Positions 25,686 through 38,724 of a DNA stretch of 64,000 nt are shown piece by piece. Source of the DNA: Tigriopus japonicus (Eukaryota; Arthropoda; Copepoda; Harpacticoida; Harpacticidae); assembly GCA_010645155.1 (NCBI GenBank), contig CM021312.1, positions 5,607,338 to 5,671,337 of the forward strand, written 5' to 3'. The notes under the pieces were generated by a model that did no database searches, was not told the origin of the DNA, and saw only the letters and a program-made list of their open reading frames with translations. The stretch's first letter is position 1. Each line of letters begins with the position of its first letter. A program made the translations under genes and the position numbers.

Positions 25686-26754
25686 ATGGATGAGGCCAGA
25701 AAGCTTGACGAGCCAGCTAAACACGTTCACGACATTAGCAGCAGACACCATTTGTCCCATTTCGAATTAAATTATGGACTCATGCCAATCCAGACACTAC
25801 TCATCTCTAACTTCCAATCCATCTGTCCGAAGAAGTACCTCTACCAAGTAAGTAAGCAAGCACGTATCTAAGAATTCTGCTCCGATCATCGCAAAATCGA
25901 CCCCCAAATTAGGGTAGGATTGAGAGATAGATATAGAAATAGCCTTTTCCAAACTTGTCCCGGCTAATCGAATAAGTTTATTTATAATGGCAAGGTTACG
26001 CGAACAATTTTTTGACGAATTTTGAAGTCACAGGCATAATTCCTCCATTGGTCTGAAATAAGGCTTTCACAAGACGATTTCAATTTGCACATCTATGAAG
26101 TCAAAGTTCTTCTCCAACTTTGTCGAAAAATTACTCGTCTAAGTCCACTTGTAAGGACTGTGTTTATCCCTTGCAAAAAGTTATCCAAAATTTTCCCTTT
26201 ATAAAGGGCCCTGAGGAGTCCCTTGACGCACCTTTGAGTTCTTATAAAGAACTAAATTGTCCAGATGTAATATATCTGGCACTTGTCTTTGATAACAACC
26301 TTTCATATTAGGCTCTTTTACCTTTTAAAGATAGCTCAGAAATACTTGGCGTTTCTTTTTTATTTCATTGTGTAGCCATTTTTTCAAACTTGAAGAATTG
26401 TGTTCTTGTGAAATACCAAAAATTGCATTTGTTTGTCACAACAGTATTAAAAAATCCACAAGTCTATTCTTTTTTGTAGGTCTAAAATTGATCACCCTAA
26501 ATTGGTCAACAACGCCTCTTGCCTTCTCCTTTTTCCCTTTTTCTTGCTCCTCATCTTACAGGAGTATAGAGAGGCCATTGTCGTCATTCTGTCTGACTTG
26601 TTTGCAGATGATTCTGGCCAAAGTTGCCCATAAGTTGCGTGAAAAGGCAAATATTTCCGAAGAATATCATAAAAACTTGCCCATGCAAGTGGAAGATCAT
26701 AGTACAAACATCAGTGCGAGAGACTTGTTTGGGCAAGTTTCAACTACTCGCTGA
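25686..26754 (+). other. Weak two-exon ORF candidate, unrecognised
   Basis: Segment 25686-25847 follows a CAG and starts ATGGATGAGG. It encodes 54 charged, His-rich residues and ends at a strong donor (CAA|GTAAGT) in phase 0. An excellent acceptor (GTCTGACTTGTTTGCAG) at 26607 opens a phase-0 frame of 48 codons (starting MILAKVAHKLRE) that ends at TGA 26752-26754. Joined, they give 102 aa with no family that I recognise. The proposed intron is 760 nt. The stop codon coincides with the first bases of the fold-back element at 26752. The splice signals are good but the coding evidence is weak; transcript data would decide. Confidence 0.2.
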
Positions 26755-26920
26755 TCATTAAGCCTCGGATAAATATTCAGTTTTGCTGTGGAGCAGAATC
26801 CCAGACGTTTCACAACGTAGTGTTTGCTGTTGGCTGATCGTCAGCTGACCCTAATCCTGGGAACGTCTGGAATTTCTGCTCCACAGAAAAACTGAATATG
26901 TCTCCGAGCCTTACTGATCA
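26752..26920. mobile_element. 169-bp fold-back / MITE-like inverted repeat
   Basis: Left arm (from TGATCATTAAGCCTCGGA, through ATATTCAG, CTGTGGAGCAGAA and CCAGACGTT) is repeated in reverse complement in the right arm (AACGTCTGG, TTCTGCTCCACAG, CTGAATAT, CCGAGCCTTACTGATCA). The arms are about 60 nt with few mismatches and the loop is about 45 nt. No ORF lies within. The terminal TGATCA on each side may be part of the TIR or a target duplication; I cannot tell. The form fits a non-autonomous MITE, but no superfamily can be assigned from a single copy. Confidence 0.7.
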
Positions 26921-27295
26921 TAAATGGCCCTTGCTGCCCACAATGAAATTCCACAACCGGCCTGCCCTAGTATCTCCACTCTATAGACGTCTATGCTCCT
27001 CATTGTAAAGAGTGACTGATTTTGAAGTTGAGGTTGACATTTTAGATCTGTAAAAACTTCAAAATGAGCCAAAAATTATAATGTCCTTAAAAGTTTCCTG
27101 AGTGATTTGGATAACTGATTTTATTTGCAGAGAGAGATATACAGGTTAAGATCAGATAGAGAGAAATAGAGAAGCAAAGAGGGAGTACTCTACAAAGTTA
27201 AAAATATTTTTTCGTACAATAATTAAGAGCTTCCAGTTGACCACAACCAAATCAAACCATTGGGGATGAACGTATGAGAGGCATTTCAACTTAGC

Positions 27296-27744
27296 CAAGA
27301 AGCACGGAAATCATGGAGTAAGAGGCTAGCAATGAGAATTATGATTTCCAGCAGAAACGAACCATTTGCGTTCTTCTGCAAATGAGACTGGCTTGTATTC
27401 AGTAGATTACGTATTTCAAATTTCAACCCAATCGAATGCCGGAGTGAAAAGTTATGCCTTCTCAAACTTATGTAACGAAGAGAGCAAAGAATGAATGAAC
27501 TCGCCCTTTTGTGGTAAAACGATTACCACAAAAGGGCAAGTTCGTTCATTCTCGGTAGGATTTGCACTGAACTTTGAGTGAGCATAACTTTTGTCTCCGA
27601 CGTTCGATTGAGCTGAAAATTGAACTAGGTATTCATGTCAACATATGCAAGGTATCATTTGCAGAAGAACGTAATTGACTTGTTCTTACTGAAAATCATT
27701 ATTCTCATTGCTAGCCTCCCACTCCATGATTCCAGTGCTTCTTG
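27296..27744. mobile_element. 449-bp palindromic fold-back element
   Basis: Two arms of 222 nt (27296-27517 and 27523-27744) are in inverted orientation around a 5-nt spacer (AACGA). By hand alignment the outer 90 nt are about 85% identical, the central part is more diverged, and the innermost 29 nt differ at only two positions. The ends read CAAGAAGCAC and GTGCTTCTTG. There is no ORF and no clear target duplication. It may be a fold-back transposon or MITE, or a local inverted duplication; if transcribed it would form a long hairpin RNA. Confidence 0.8.
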
Positions 27745-30700
27745 ACTTTGCATAGTGAAGAGCAGTTTTGAGGATTTTTTCCACATCCATACTCCAGATG
27801 ATGCGATTTTTGCCACTTGAGGTCGCTTTTTGCGACGATCTTCAATCAATTGCTGACATTGAAATTCATCAAATCATTCATCAAAGTTTAAAATACATTC
27901 TTATACATTCCTTCCCTGAAGACCTGATACGACACATGTTCTCATGGCAAAAGTCTGAAGGTTTTTGCTCTCCCCAATACTTGCTTGTTTCCGTCCCTAT
28001 TTTTGATTTGGAAAATAACCGCAAAAAACGGTCGAAGAATTTGGAACCAAAGTGGGACGCCAAGTTGGAATTCCTTCATTCAATTGATTTGGAATCCAGC
28101 TGTTGAAATCCTTGGCAAACGTTCGAATTGTGAGGAGAAGGTATGTGCAGTCGAGATAGGAATGGCAAGCAAGACTTTGACAGAGCATGGATTATGCATA
28201 AGTTAACATTCACGCAAACTCATGAGGACTTCAAGCAGATCGTATCAGTCTCTACAAGGATCCATCCACTGACGGAAACTCTTTCCACAACATTTATTCT
28301 TTGCCAAATCAAACTTCTGGAACGTTAGCTTGCAAATTTCTTGTCAGTGATCCCAAAGATCCTCAGTGTGACGATAAGAGTAAATTCAGACGAAAATGTA
28401 ATCAAGAAATGATTTGCGAAATGGCCTGACCTCTGTCCCATTCGGCAAGCTAGACCCCAAACACGCATCACAATACTCAAAACCAAGAGACTACCACAGA
28501 CAAAACGAATAGACACTGTTCAACGAACGTGCTGCTCGTTTGAAATGAGATCTTCAGTTTCATTTTAAGCTGTTGAGCTTGTCGGTTCCTTGACAGTTAC
28601 TCATATCTTTACTTTCTCCGTCCAAGTTGAACTTGTTGGCACTCGAACGTGATCAACATTAATGTTGCCCAAGTGGGGCCTCTTATTCAAACGAGAATCA
28701 AGAGTACTGTTCATCGCAAGGGCTTTGTACTTGGAATGAAGGAGTTAAGTGTACCTATAATCCATAACAGACGGCGTGTGTATGTGGTGACTGGCACCAC
28801 TTAATTTTCCCTTAACTTTCACTGGCAATCAGAAGTGATGAGAGATATTGAACAAATGGCCAATTTTTTGACCCCACATCTGACCCCATTTGGAGAAAAA
28901 GTGCTAAGGCGATATCATGGAAGAAACCAAGAAACGAAACAAACCTGGGATTATTCAAATGAATCTGAGTCATGATCACAGAGGTCAAAATATTGGTGAA
29001 TGTGAAAATGGATTGACAAATATCAATTCGCGAAGTCGTTGATCTTTATCTTATACAAGGTTTCTTTCTATTGGAAATTGAAGCTTTTTTAATATATTTC
29101 TTTTGCTTTTGAAATGTATTTTTGTGGTCCAATTATGTGACCAAAACGTCCCAAGTCGGAGCGCTGATTCGAACTAATTATAGCATGTCCGATTGATCCA
29201 ATGAGCACCTTCAATCTGGGAAGAAAGTCCATTTTAGTGAATAATTATAGTACTTCATGCATGTTAGAAATGTGGAAAACTGTGAGACTTCCATGTTTTA
29301 AAGGGCCTTCAGGACCTTGATGTGTGGTTGGTCGTTTCCCTGGTGGTTCGATTTAACGGGGAGAACCAAAGGCAATTTACATTCTTATAGCTGATAATTT
29401 GTCCGATTTCCATGCCTTCAACCACGATCAGATACCCCATATTAAAATGTCCCCCCTTCTACCCTCCAGCTATGAACATGAAAGCAAAGAACAGATAAGA
29501 TAGTTTCCAATTAATTTGAGCGGAACTCAAAAATAGGTCTAAAACCTACGGGGAAATGGGTAATATTTAGAGGTTAAATTTGTTGTTTCGATTTGAAAAA
29601 CAACATTTCATACAAACATCAGTGTCAATGAAAGTTGATAATGAGAACAACGTCTTGGATTCATCCTAAGTTAACATCGTGCGCCTTGAAGTGATGGATC
29701 TCGTGTAAAAAAGAATCCAGAGTGGCAATGCAAAAGGTCCAATGACTGAATCCGGAGGAGTTTTTTATGCATTGAACTGCTCATCATTGCATGTGGAGAA
29801 ATTTTCCCAAACCTTATAATTAATGTCGACATCGTTTCATAAAAATCCTCGTAACCTCAGACTTGATGGTGATTTTGGCCAATGGAGCTCGGAGAATAAA
29901 AGAAAAGACCAGCAAAAACCAAAACACATGGGATGAATCACTCTGTTCGACGGTTTTTGCCCCACATTGAATTCTTAATCGCTTTCTGAAACACCATAAT
30001 TTCCAAGGGATTGAATGTCGCACGAAGAATATGAGCCAGAGATTAGAAGTGAAATCGCTTCTCGACTCGTCTCCTCGCATTATTTATTTAGCCCCTTGTC
30101 ACAGCTACATTGCTTCCATTCAAAAAAAATACACTCCATACACAGACACACATTCAAATCTGACTGACAGGATTTTTGAATCACGGATACGTAGGGGTAA
30201 GTATGCCAACCCAAACCCAACATCAGTTCTTAATGGCAACGATTTTGAATATCAACACCAGAAAAAGGGGGGTTCAAAAGCCATTCAAAAATGAAAAATG
30301 AAAAAAGAAGAACTGGTAAGGGGACGCTTTCATTCAAACTTAGGGGTGCTTGAATTTTCCAGACATACTACTTACTTGGAATGATCGTCATGGAAGGGTT
30401 AACCAGATATTGAGGACTGCATTGATTTGTGTTTGCATCTTCTTATCCCATGGACACATGATAATTCCAAATTTGGAAACGCCTCATAAAGTTTTCTCTC
30501 TCGTCCAGATTTTGACATTCCAACCCCTAATTAAAATGCTTCCATTCCCGGCGCCTAATTTCAGGGTTCCTATCTCAATTCCACCATTGGCTGGCACTTT
30601 CTTGACACATCTCAAGCGGCTCAAACACTGAACAATCCAGCCTCCTAGAACCTGACAAAATGGGTTTACAAAATGGGTTTATCCATTAGAAACTCTTCAC

Positions 30701-33700
30701 TGTCGGGTGGAGTAGCGACTTGATTGCGGGTCATTTACGAAAGTCAACCGTGAATTGGCTCAAAACAAATTGCCTCATGGAATACCTGCAATCTTCCATG
30801 TTTTCTCAAGCACGTTCGATCCGCGGATCATGGACGACGCTGTTTGGCTAATCCTTTGGGAACTATTTTTTCAATCTTTCCTTGCATTCTTCCCAAACAG
30901 GTTCGAGCGAGTCTGACTTGGCATGTCTGCTGCTTAGTTAGGAGGGTGACTGGTGTGTTCAATGTGTCAGCTGTCACTCTAGGTTTGCTAAATCCATACT
31001 AACAACAGTGTACAATGCATAACTAGTAGTCTGTGCCCAAGAACCCTTTTCATTTTCACTCGAGGTCAAACACCATGGGGGTTTGATAATCTGATTCTGA
31101 TGGGATCTCGTGGCCTGTGGCCCAAACCGGCCAACTCGGATCAACCCAAGTGGGAATGACACAATTGGGTGAGTGTGTGCTTGTGAGGATCTAAATTCGA
31201 ATCCACGGGTGCCCATATGCCAACTTGTGTGAATACACAACATATTCGAAAGGAGCTACTTTTTCGAGCTTAGTTAGTGGATAGAGGAGTGAATGAGCAG
31301 GTGCTCTCCCTGTTCATTCTCCACTTTCCAATCTCGTATCTTGAGGGTTGTGGGACTCGTCTGATCCCCGTTCATATTGGACACACACTTACATCTGCCA
31401 CCTTGCTTGCTGACTGACTGACTGAATGCATTTCTAAATTCTAACCCTAGCATTAACAACCGTGTTATGCCCACTTTAAAGAGTTTCAAACCTGGTAAAG
31501 TCAATGAACCTAGGAACGTTCTTGGATGTATGGTGAAGTTAACTGATATGAACACCTTCTAGCGGATGTTTGATAGGATCTATTCTACGAATTCTTCGCT
31601 AAAAATGGTTTTGATTTTGACTTCTTCCATCAAAACAGTCTTGCAACCCAGAGCATGGCCAGTTACTCAACTACTCTTTGGGTAGTTAGGCTCATTGTTT
31701 TGCACTTGAAGAGCTCTCCAATATACAATTGGCGTGTGTAAATGTGTTGCCGAGCCTTCAAATCCTCTATGGTGCTCAAGTGAAGGCAAGAAGCAAGAAG
31801 AACGAAGCAAAAGGATCTCATAGGGAGGGGGTGATTATAATTTTTGCAGGAATCCGACAAAGGGCTCATGGTCGTCATCTATCGTCATGGTTGGCTCGTC
31901 CAGTGTGGATATGGAGAACGAGAAGTAGGAGGAGAGCTGGATGAGTGGATGAACTCACGGCTGAAGCCAAGGGTAAATACATTAATAGCATGGCTTCTCA
32001 ATGGAGCCGAATCGAGGAGCAGATGAACACCTTCATTTGACTGGCTTGAGACACGTGCCCCTCGAGGGAGGTTCTTTTGGCTGAGTTAACGTCAAATATG
32101 TTCTCAAAAAAACATACCGACAATAAGATTTGACCACATTCCTTGACTCATAGCCTCAATCCAGATTGGTTGCTTTTGGGAGTGAAGGACGATTAAGATT
32201 CGCCATTACGGAAGCGATGGAGGAGAGCTGGAATCCGATAAAATCGTGGATGAATCATGCATGGCCCGAACTTCGTGTAATTAAGACACCAAGGGACGGA
32301 AAGATTTGTCAATAAGAATTCGCCATTGACATCAGCAGGCTTCCCGGAAACTTTTCCTCTTCACCAAAGGAAAGAAATAAGTGCATTTGGATAATGTGAA
32401 ATATCCAGAGCTCGTATGAAGGTTTCTGAACGTTAGTTTCAAAGCCCACCACCAGATGACTTTCTCCTACCCATTTGTGCAAAACTTCCAATCGTAATAA
32501 CTATTTCAAATCTTGAATATGGAAGATACTTAGTAACTATTAAAAAATTAGTGATAAATCTGTTTCGATTACATTTAACTAAAGTTACATTTGGCAAAAG
32601 CATTTACGAAAATCAATGTAGTGCAAATTTCTAGATAGGAGCGCCATCTGTCTGGAAATTTTAGTGTGAACAACTCTATAACAAGAAGCATCGAGCTTTT
32701 TTCAAAGTTCTGAACCCACAAAGCTCTTTCCTTTATTCGTTGGTTAGTTGGTTCGGTGAAATTGGGAAAAGTGCCCGATCATACCAAATCCAAGTGATTG
32801 AGTGTGACAGGTCATGAACCGTTGGCAATTAGAGATAATTATTGAATGCAACCCATCATTATTAGTACCTCAGGTGCACATCACCAACACAATCCGAAAA
32901 GCCCGAAAGAAAATGCCTCTGCAGTCAGATCTCGACCTTCGATGATCTAGATTTCCGCCAAAGCCCTAAAATCTCCGCCAGAGACAACAAACTCCGTTCA
33001 GTACGTTCTTCAGGGAAGGGGATTTATTTGTTCAAGAATCTTCCATGCACACGACATGATTGCTGTTGCGGTTGTGCACCACACTTAACACTTCCATTAA
33101 GCCGCGAGCTTCTTTGACATGTGATGAATGATCGACTTGCACCAAACCGGACTTTGTATTTGGTGTTCATGCACTCGAAATAATATTGGACTCTGTTAAT
33201 GACTCTTGAACATTCGTCTGGAGTGCATCATGGATGAGCTCGTATGAGTGATCTTTATCTGTTTTGAGAGTCCTATTTTTCTGCTTTGGCACCAATTTAA
33301 ATATGGCCACAGTTTGAGCAAGGTCTGACGAAGTGGACCAGAGAAGTAGAGGAGGAATTTCATGGATCTTCCCAGGAATTCCGGCCCTAATTTGCATCCC
33401 TGGTGCGTTGGATTTATGACCACTTGTCGATTGATTTTCGGCTCTCGTTCTGTGTGTTAAAAAGTTCCCGAAATGCCTCGAATTTCTGGATGTTTTCCCT
33501 TTTTTGCAACACGAATTGACATTTGAATACCGAGTCCTCATTCGAAGACGAATGATTTAAAATCTCCCAACGAGTGAGTGTCTTTGGCATTGATGGAAAC
33601 GCGGGATTTTGGCGAGTTCACTTTGATTTACCTAGCAAAGTGTGCCTTCGTACACCCCTTCTCGATTCGGAATCCGAAAAGTATCGCTTGGAAATACAGT

Positions 33701-34989
33701 TCTTTGTGGATGGATTAACATGTCTTTCGCTGAACGCATTGACTCCTGACAGATCCGTACAAAACAAGAAGTTTCCCAACATTCAAGTGTTCAAGTGGGG
33801 CGGAAGCCAATCTTGTAGTAAAACGACATCGATCGCTACCCAAATCCAAAATTTGGGGTCTAACAAGGCTCTGTTCCAATTTGGAATCACGGGTGGAATG
33901 TTTGCTCTCGCGATCGGCATGACATTCCAGGAATGAGGTGATTTGCAATGACATCCAATGTTGCTGGTGCTCAAGATCGGTGAATTATGAAGTCCACGTT
34001 CCAAATCCACCCTCACGTGTTATGTTGTTGTCTCCAGTAATCCCTCGAGAGAGCGAAGCAATCTTGGGGGTTGTTACTACTTTCCTTCTTAGGGGACGAC
34101 AACAACAATAATGATGATGATCGTTCTCGAGAGCTCGCTAACAGTATCTTTTCTCAAATAGACTTTATTGAAGAATTCTCAGAGGTGGTCTGGCCTGGCA
34201 TTGGACTGTTTTAACCTCACAATCCCAGTCGACGGGGCTTGTCTGGATGCCGTTGCCAAATAATCCGACTTTTGCAATTTGTTGTAGGATCAATTTTCAT
34301 GTTTTGTCACAAGCGGCTTAAGATTTGGCATCTGAGCCTTCAAATGTAACAATGGCTTTGACAAATGACCACCAAGAAGACAATCCAGCTTTTCGGTGCA
34401 CAATCATTTTCCGCGACATTGAAACCCTTTCGCGAATTACTATCTTATTTCGAGTGTGCGTCGTATTAGACAACGACCTACGAAAGGGTTGGCGTGGGAT
34501 TGTTTGGAATAAGCTCCCTGGAACAATATTTACCTACTAGATACACATACATGAATGAACCTGTGTTTGCATCCAAGTGTAAACTTGTTCGCATTTCCTC
34601 CAAGCCAATCTTCATCGGGACCAACGGGACCAAGGTGCATCCTTCAAGGGCAACAAATGTTCCCTTCTGGATTGGAATGTCTCTCATTTCAAAGGATTAG
34701 CAACAGCTTTATTCAAGAACCAAGATGAGACCCAGACATATCTTAGAACACGTCTGAATTGAATTTAGGGGGATATGTACGTCTATAAATTCGAGGGGAA
34801 ACCTTCATTTTCGCTGACAGACATCCATCTCCCCCACGGATGTTGTTATTCTTCCCGTGAATCTACTCCCACATCTCCCATTGTCTCACCACCTGTCTTT
34901 AGCACCTCTCCACGACCTACCCATGTAACTGCAAACATGGCCAACCCTATGGATGTCAAATTGATGCTCAACCCCTTGTAATTCTTGAA

Positions 34990-35027
34990 CTCTTCCCTAA
35001 TTCTCAAAAGAAGAATTAGCTCAAGAG
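34990..35027. repeat. Small inverted repeat (hairpin)
   Basis: CTAATTCT at 34997-35004 pairs with AGAATTAG at 35012-35019, and flanking CTCTT pairs with AAGAG, giving an interrupted 13-bp stem with a 7-nt loop. It is too short to assign a function. Confidence 0.5.
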
Positions 35028-36353
35028 CATTTTTGTAGATAGCCTATTTGACTGACGAGATCCGTTTCCGATCGGAACAAATATTTTGTTTGATATGCAA
35101 CCTCAGTACACTAAGGGAGGTATATCTTGCAAATTGGTTATAAATAGATAACATGACCTTTCCCATCGTTCTATCTGTCATTGGTGGACTTGAGAGGAAG
35201 TGGACACCTCACATTTCAGATACTGGCGAAGTAGGCATGATGATAGGAATGGACAGACAAGTTCTTTAGAATGTCGTGGGGGCATTTTTTCGGGCCATAA
35301 TTACTATCCACCAATTATGGAGTGCCATTGAGGATTTTTTTTTCGCTGCCAGTACATATGGCTCAGAAATAGCCCCAAGAATTTGATTTTTACGAGCCGT
35401 AAACTTAAATACCCATTTTTAGCCATGTTGCCCGAGTTTTGAGAAAAATTGCACCACGGACCTCCAAAAATGTCCGCAAGGCTCGATCTTCATACAATTA
35501 CACTTTACTGACAGCCATTTCGTGTCTATGAGGAACAAGCGGAGCCAGCTACTTCATATTATCCTGGCCTAGTGGGAATCTGCGACCAAGTTCAACTTCC
35601 TTCGAGTGAAGTAAGTCATAAAAAAAGGTGCTCTGAGCAGACTTTTAAAGCTCATTTCTAATTTTGTATCCAGTGCCACCGAGTCTCTTCCTTGAAGAAG
35701 CCGAAACTCACAAACTCGCCTCATCAACATCCAAAAGAACAGTGAGCCTCGTGAAAAGGTCTCGCGGAGTATGTTTGATAACCGATTTTGGGGTGTATCA
35801 TATAGGTCTGGCAGGGTTGGACATGGGTTGCATGCATCATCCGAGGAAGACATACTACATACAGTACATTCCACATGGAGGGATGGAGGGACCGACGAAC
35901 TGCTGAGAAACATGGCCTAGCGTTACGTTTCAATGATGACGAATTGAGGTAATTTGCAGACGGGACATTTTTAGAGCATCGCTTAATTACTGGATGGAGG
36001 GTTGTATGGCCTAGGGAGACGTTCATATGCAAGATGAGACGGCTGAGCCCACGTCATATTGTTTGACGATCCAGTTTGGCGCAAAAGTACCCCCTTATTG
36101 ATCTTGAAGTTTGGAAGGTCAAACTCAAAACATACACTTGGACAATTTCAATGACTAAATCCTGGCTTTTTCTGCAGAAGTGGCGAGAAATGCCCTGAAT
36201 GGGCCATTTCCACCAACCTCAATTTGGTGCCTTGCATGACAGGATGGAGAAGATTCCTTGTTGGTGGCCTGTTGCTATTCCATCACTGAAGTAAAATCCT
36301 AGTCAACCAAGGACTTATCAAACTTCAATGGGTCGATAAACTAGGGATTTTGA

Positions 36354-36384
36354 CGAGAATGACGCTCCTTTGAAGTCATTCTCG
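36354..36384. repeat. Small perfect inverted repeat (hairpin)
   Basis: CGAGAATGAC (36354-36363) and GTCATTCTCG (36375-36384) form a perfect 10-bp stem with an 11-nt loop. No flanking gene suggests a role. Confidence 0.6.
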
Positions 36385-38700
36385 CCATGAGAGACAAAGA
36401 TGGAGAGTTGCCAGACCAATCGAATGACTATCTGGCTTCATCCTCCCATGATCTTCTCATCCTGGATGCTAAGACAGGAGGGTGGTGTGAATAGGTCCTT
36501 GAAACGGTCTCTGACCTATTCTATAAGACCGGCAACATTCTAGACACACTAGAATGAATGAGATGGTTGATCTTAGATGGACTAGTTCACTTGTCTTTTG
36601 ACTCGTTACCTTTTGTCTATTGAAAGCTCAAACACTCGCAATTCCGGCTGGAGTAAGACATGAGACATGTTTGGATGGACTGCTCAAGGATATTCATGCA
36701 AGAAGAAACAAGCATGATGTGGCATTTTGGTTGGACATCAGGATGTTTGCCTCGGTAATTCGAACGAAACATGGCTAAGCTCACAAACACGGCCATGTTG
36801 AACTAGGAGGGTGATTTGGCGAGAAGGTGTAATTGACCCGCTCCCAACTAGCCACTAGCCAATCATGGCATTCATATCAATGACATATGTAGAATGCAGC
36901 TCCATTCTCGGTGAAGTGTGCGTGTATGTTGTGGCGATTCAGCATCGCTTCTACGTATCTATTGCCAGTGGATGAAATGAGGAGAAACTTGGTGCTCAGG
37001 CCAAGATAGATTCGCAATCTCGGCTAGAACAATTGCAAAGAAGCCCCCTCGTCTCACGAATTCAAATTTGATATTCATCCGTGAGGGCTGTTCACGTCGA
37101 ACGACTATTCAGCAATTTTTTGTCGAGCACAAAAATCTCACGCTGGGTTCAGACTATTAATTGAGAATGAAAATATAAAAGTCAAGATAACTACCCCGAT
37201 AGCTGGAAGGCCCCTGCATCAACCCGAATGTGAATATTCTGATCACTGTGTTCGGTGAAGTGTGTGTAGTACGAGACCTAAAGTACCTCAACCATCCTAG
37301 ACGATGTGGTCTCTGAAGGTTGGTCGATCTTTGGTTGGGTAGACTCCCCTCGTTTCTCGGGTAGACCATTATGCCAATTTGGTTTTTATGCCACAACAAC
37401 GTGCATACGACTCGCCAAATTTACTGGCAGGACTTCCTTTGCCATTGCTGAAAGTAATCGCCAACTTTAAGGGTGGGTTTTTGGCTCTGCCTTTTCGATC
37501 TGGGATGGGAGAGAGAGGCTTGGCCTCAATTCCAATTCCGTGCGATGGAACTACAATTTCTGCAGTCTCCAGTGCAACACATTCATACACTAGATTGTGC
37601 TATGTCCGTACGTTCATACAAAAATGAGCGCTAGAAAAGTGACACAACGGCATTTGACACATCTATTATTTGATTGCAGCCATTAAGACAATGACTCGTT
37701 GATTCGTTGTCAGATAGAGAAACAGGTGCGAAGCGCATCATGATATTCGCTCTTCATCTCTCATTCCTTTTCAATAGAGGCTCTTCCTTACCCCTCTTTC
37801 AAGAGGCTCCACTTGATTTGGTTTGAAATGGGCTGTTGGCAATGCCGAGGCCAGCCAGTCAAACCCAAGAAGATTCGTTGAAACGTCTCAACCCAGGTTG
37901 CCCTAACAGAGTTGCCAAAATGAGCAATCTTTAGAAAACTAGTCACAAAACTTGAACTTGACTAGGTTGGGTGCAATGTTGTTCATCCCTTTCATAGCCC
38001 ATGGCGCAACATAACTTGCCCTCCTCACTGAAACCTAGTCAACTTGTCTTTCAACATTGTTAACATCAACTCATATTGGCAACACTGTGGCCCAGATCAA
38101 GATGGAAGATCTCAAATTAAGCCGTGATTGTTAAGTAAATTTTGCGAGCAATGACATGCATGTTTTGATCTTCCAATACACTGAAAGTGAGGCACGCACC
38201 CATGCGAAGAGAATTATTTCATGGTGCTACTAAATTCGCTGCGAGATCCAATAAACTTCATTCCATCACCACGGATGGCGCTTGAATGGGTCGCATTAAG
38301 TCACCAAGTCACCCTAAACCTCTTCATTCGAACCCTTTGGCTTATGCCAAAGCCAGTCTGATCTTTTGCATCCAAATCCCTGATCTGGCCTCAAAAAAGG
38401 TGTCATCTTCCCAGAACTGTGGGATGCTGGCACCAAATCCAAGTAATTCGAACCGCGAAAGTAGCTTCAAAAGCCACCCTATTAGCATGAGAAAGGAATA
38501 TGGGCGAGCAAAAAACTCGAATGTTGACCCAAGAACTAGTGATAAATTATGACCTCCATCTCGGTTCAGGTGCAAATCCAGTTCGCCGAATCCAGAAGGC
38601 AAATGTAATTATTCAAAGAGTGCAGCTCAGGGATTGATTGTTTCTCATGTCCAACAATCTAGTGCAAGAAATTGCCAGCACTCTCTGGGATGAAGACGAT

Positions 38701-38724
38701 GGTGGTGGTGGTGGTGGTGGTGGT
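38701..38724. repeat. (GGT)8 microsatellite
   Basis: Eight uninterrupted GGT units. The surrounding short frame would read it as poly-Gly on the plus strand and poly-Pro on the minus strand, but neither frame is otherwise supported. Confidence 0.93.

Noticed and set aside
33574..33936. 120-codon frame with a short stretch (DGNAGFWRVHFD) faintly like the reverse transcriptase of gypsy-type retrotransposons
   Set aside because: It starts at GTG, and nothing before or after it resembles reverse transcriptase, integrase or LTR sequence; the similarity covers about a dozen residues only.
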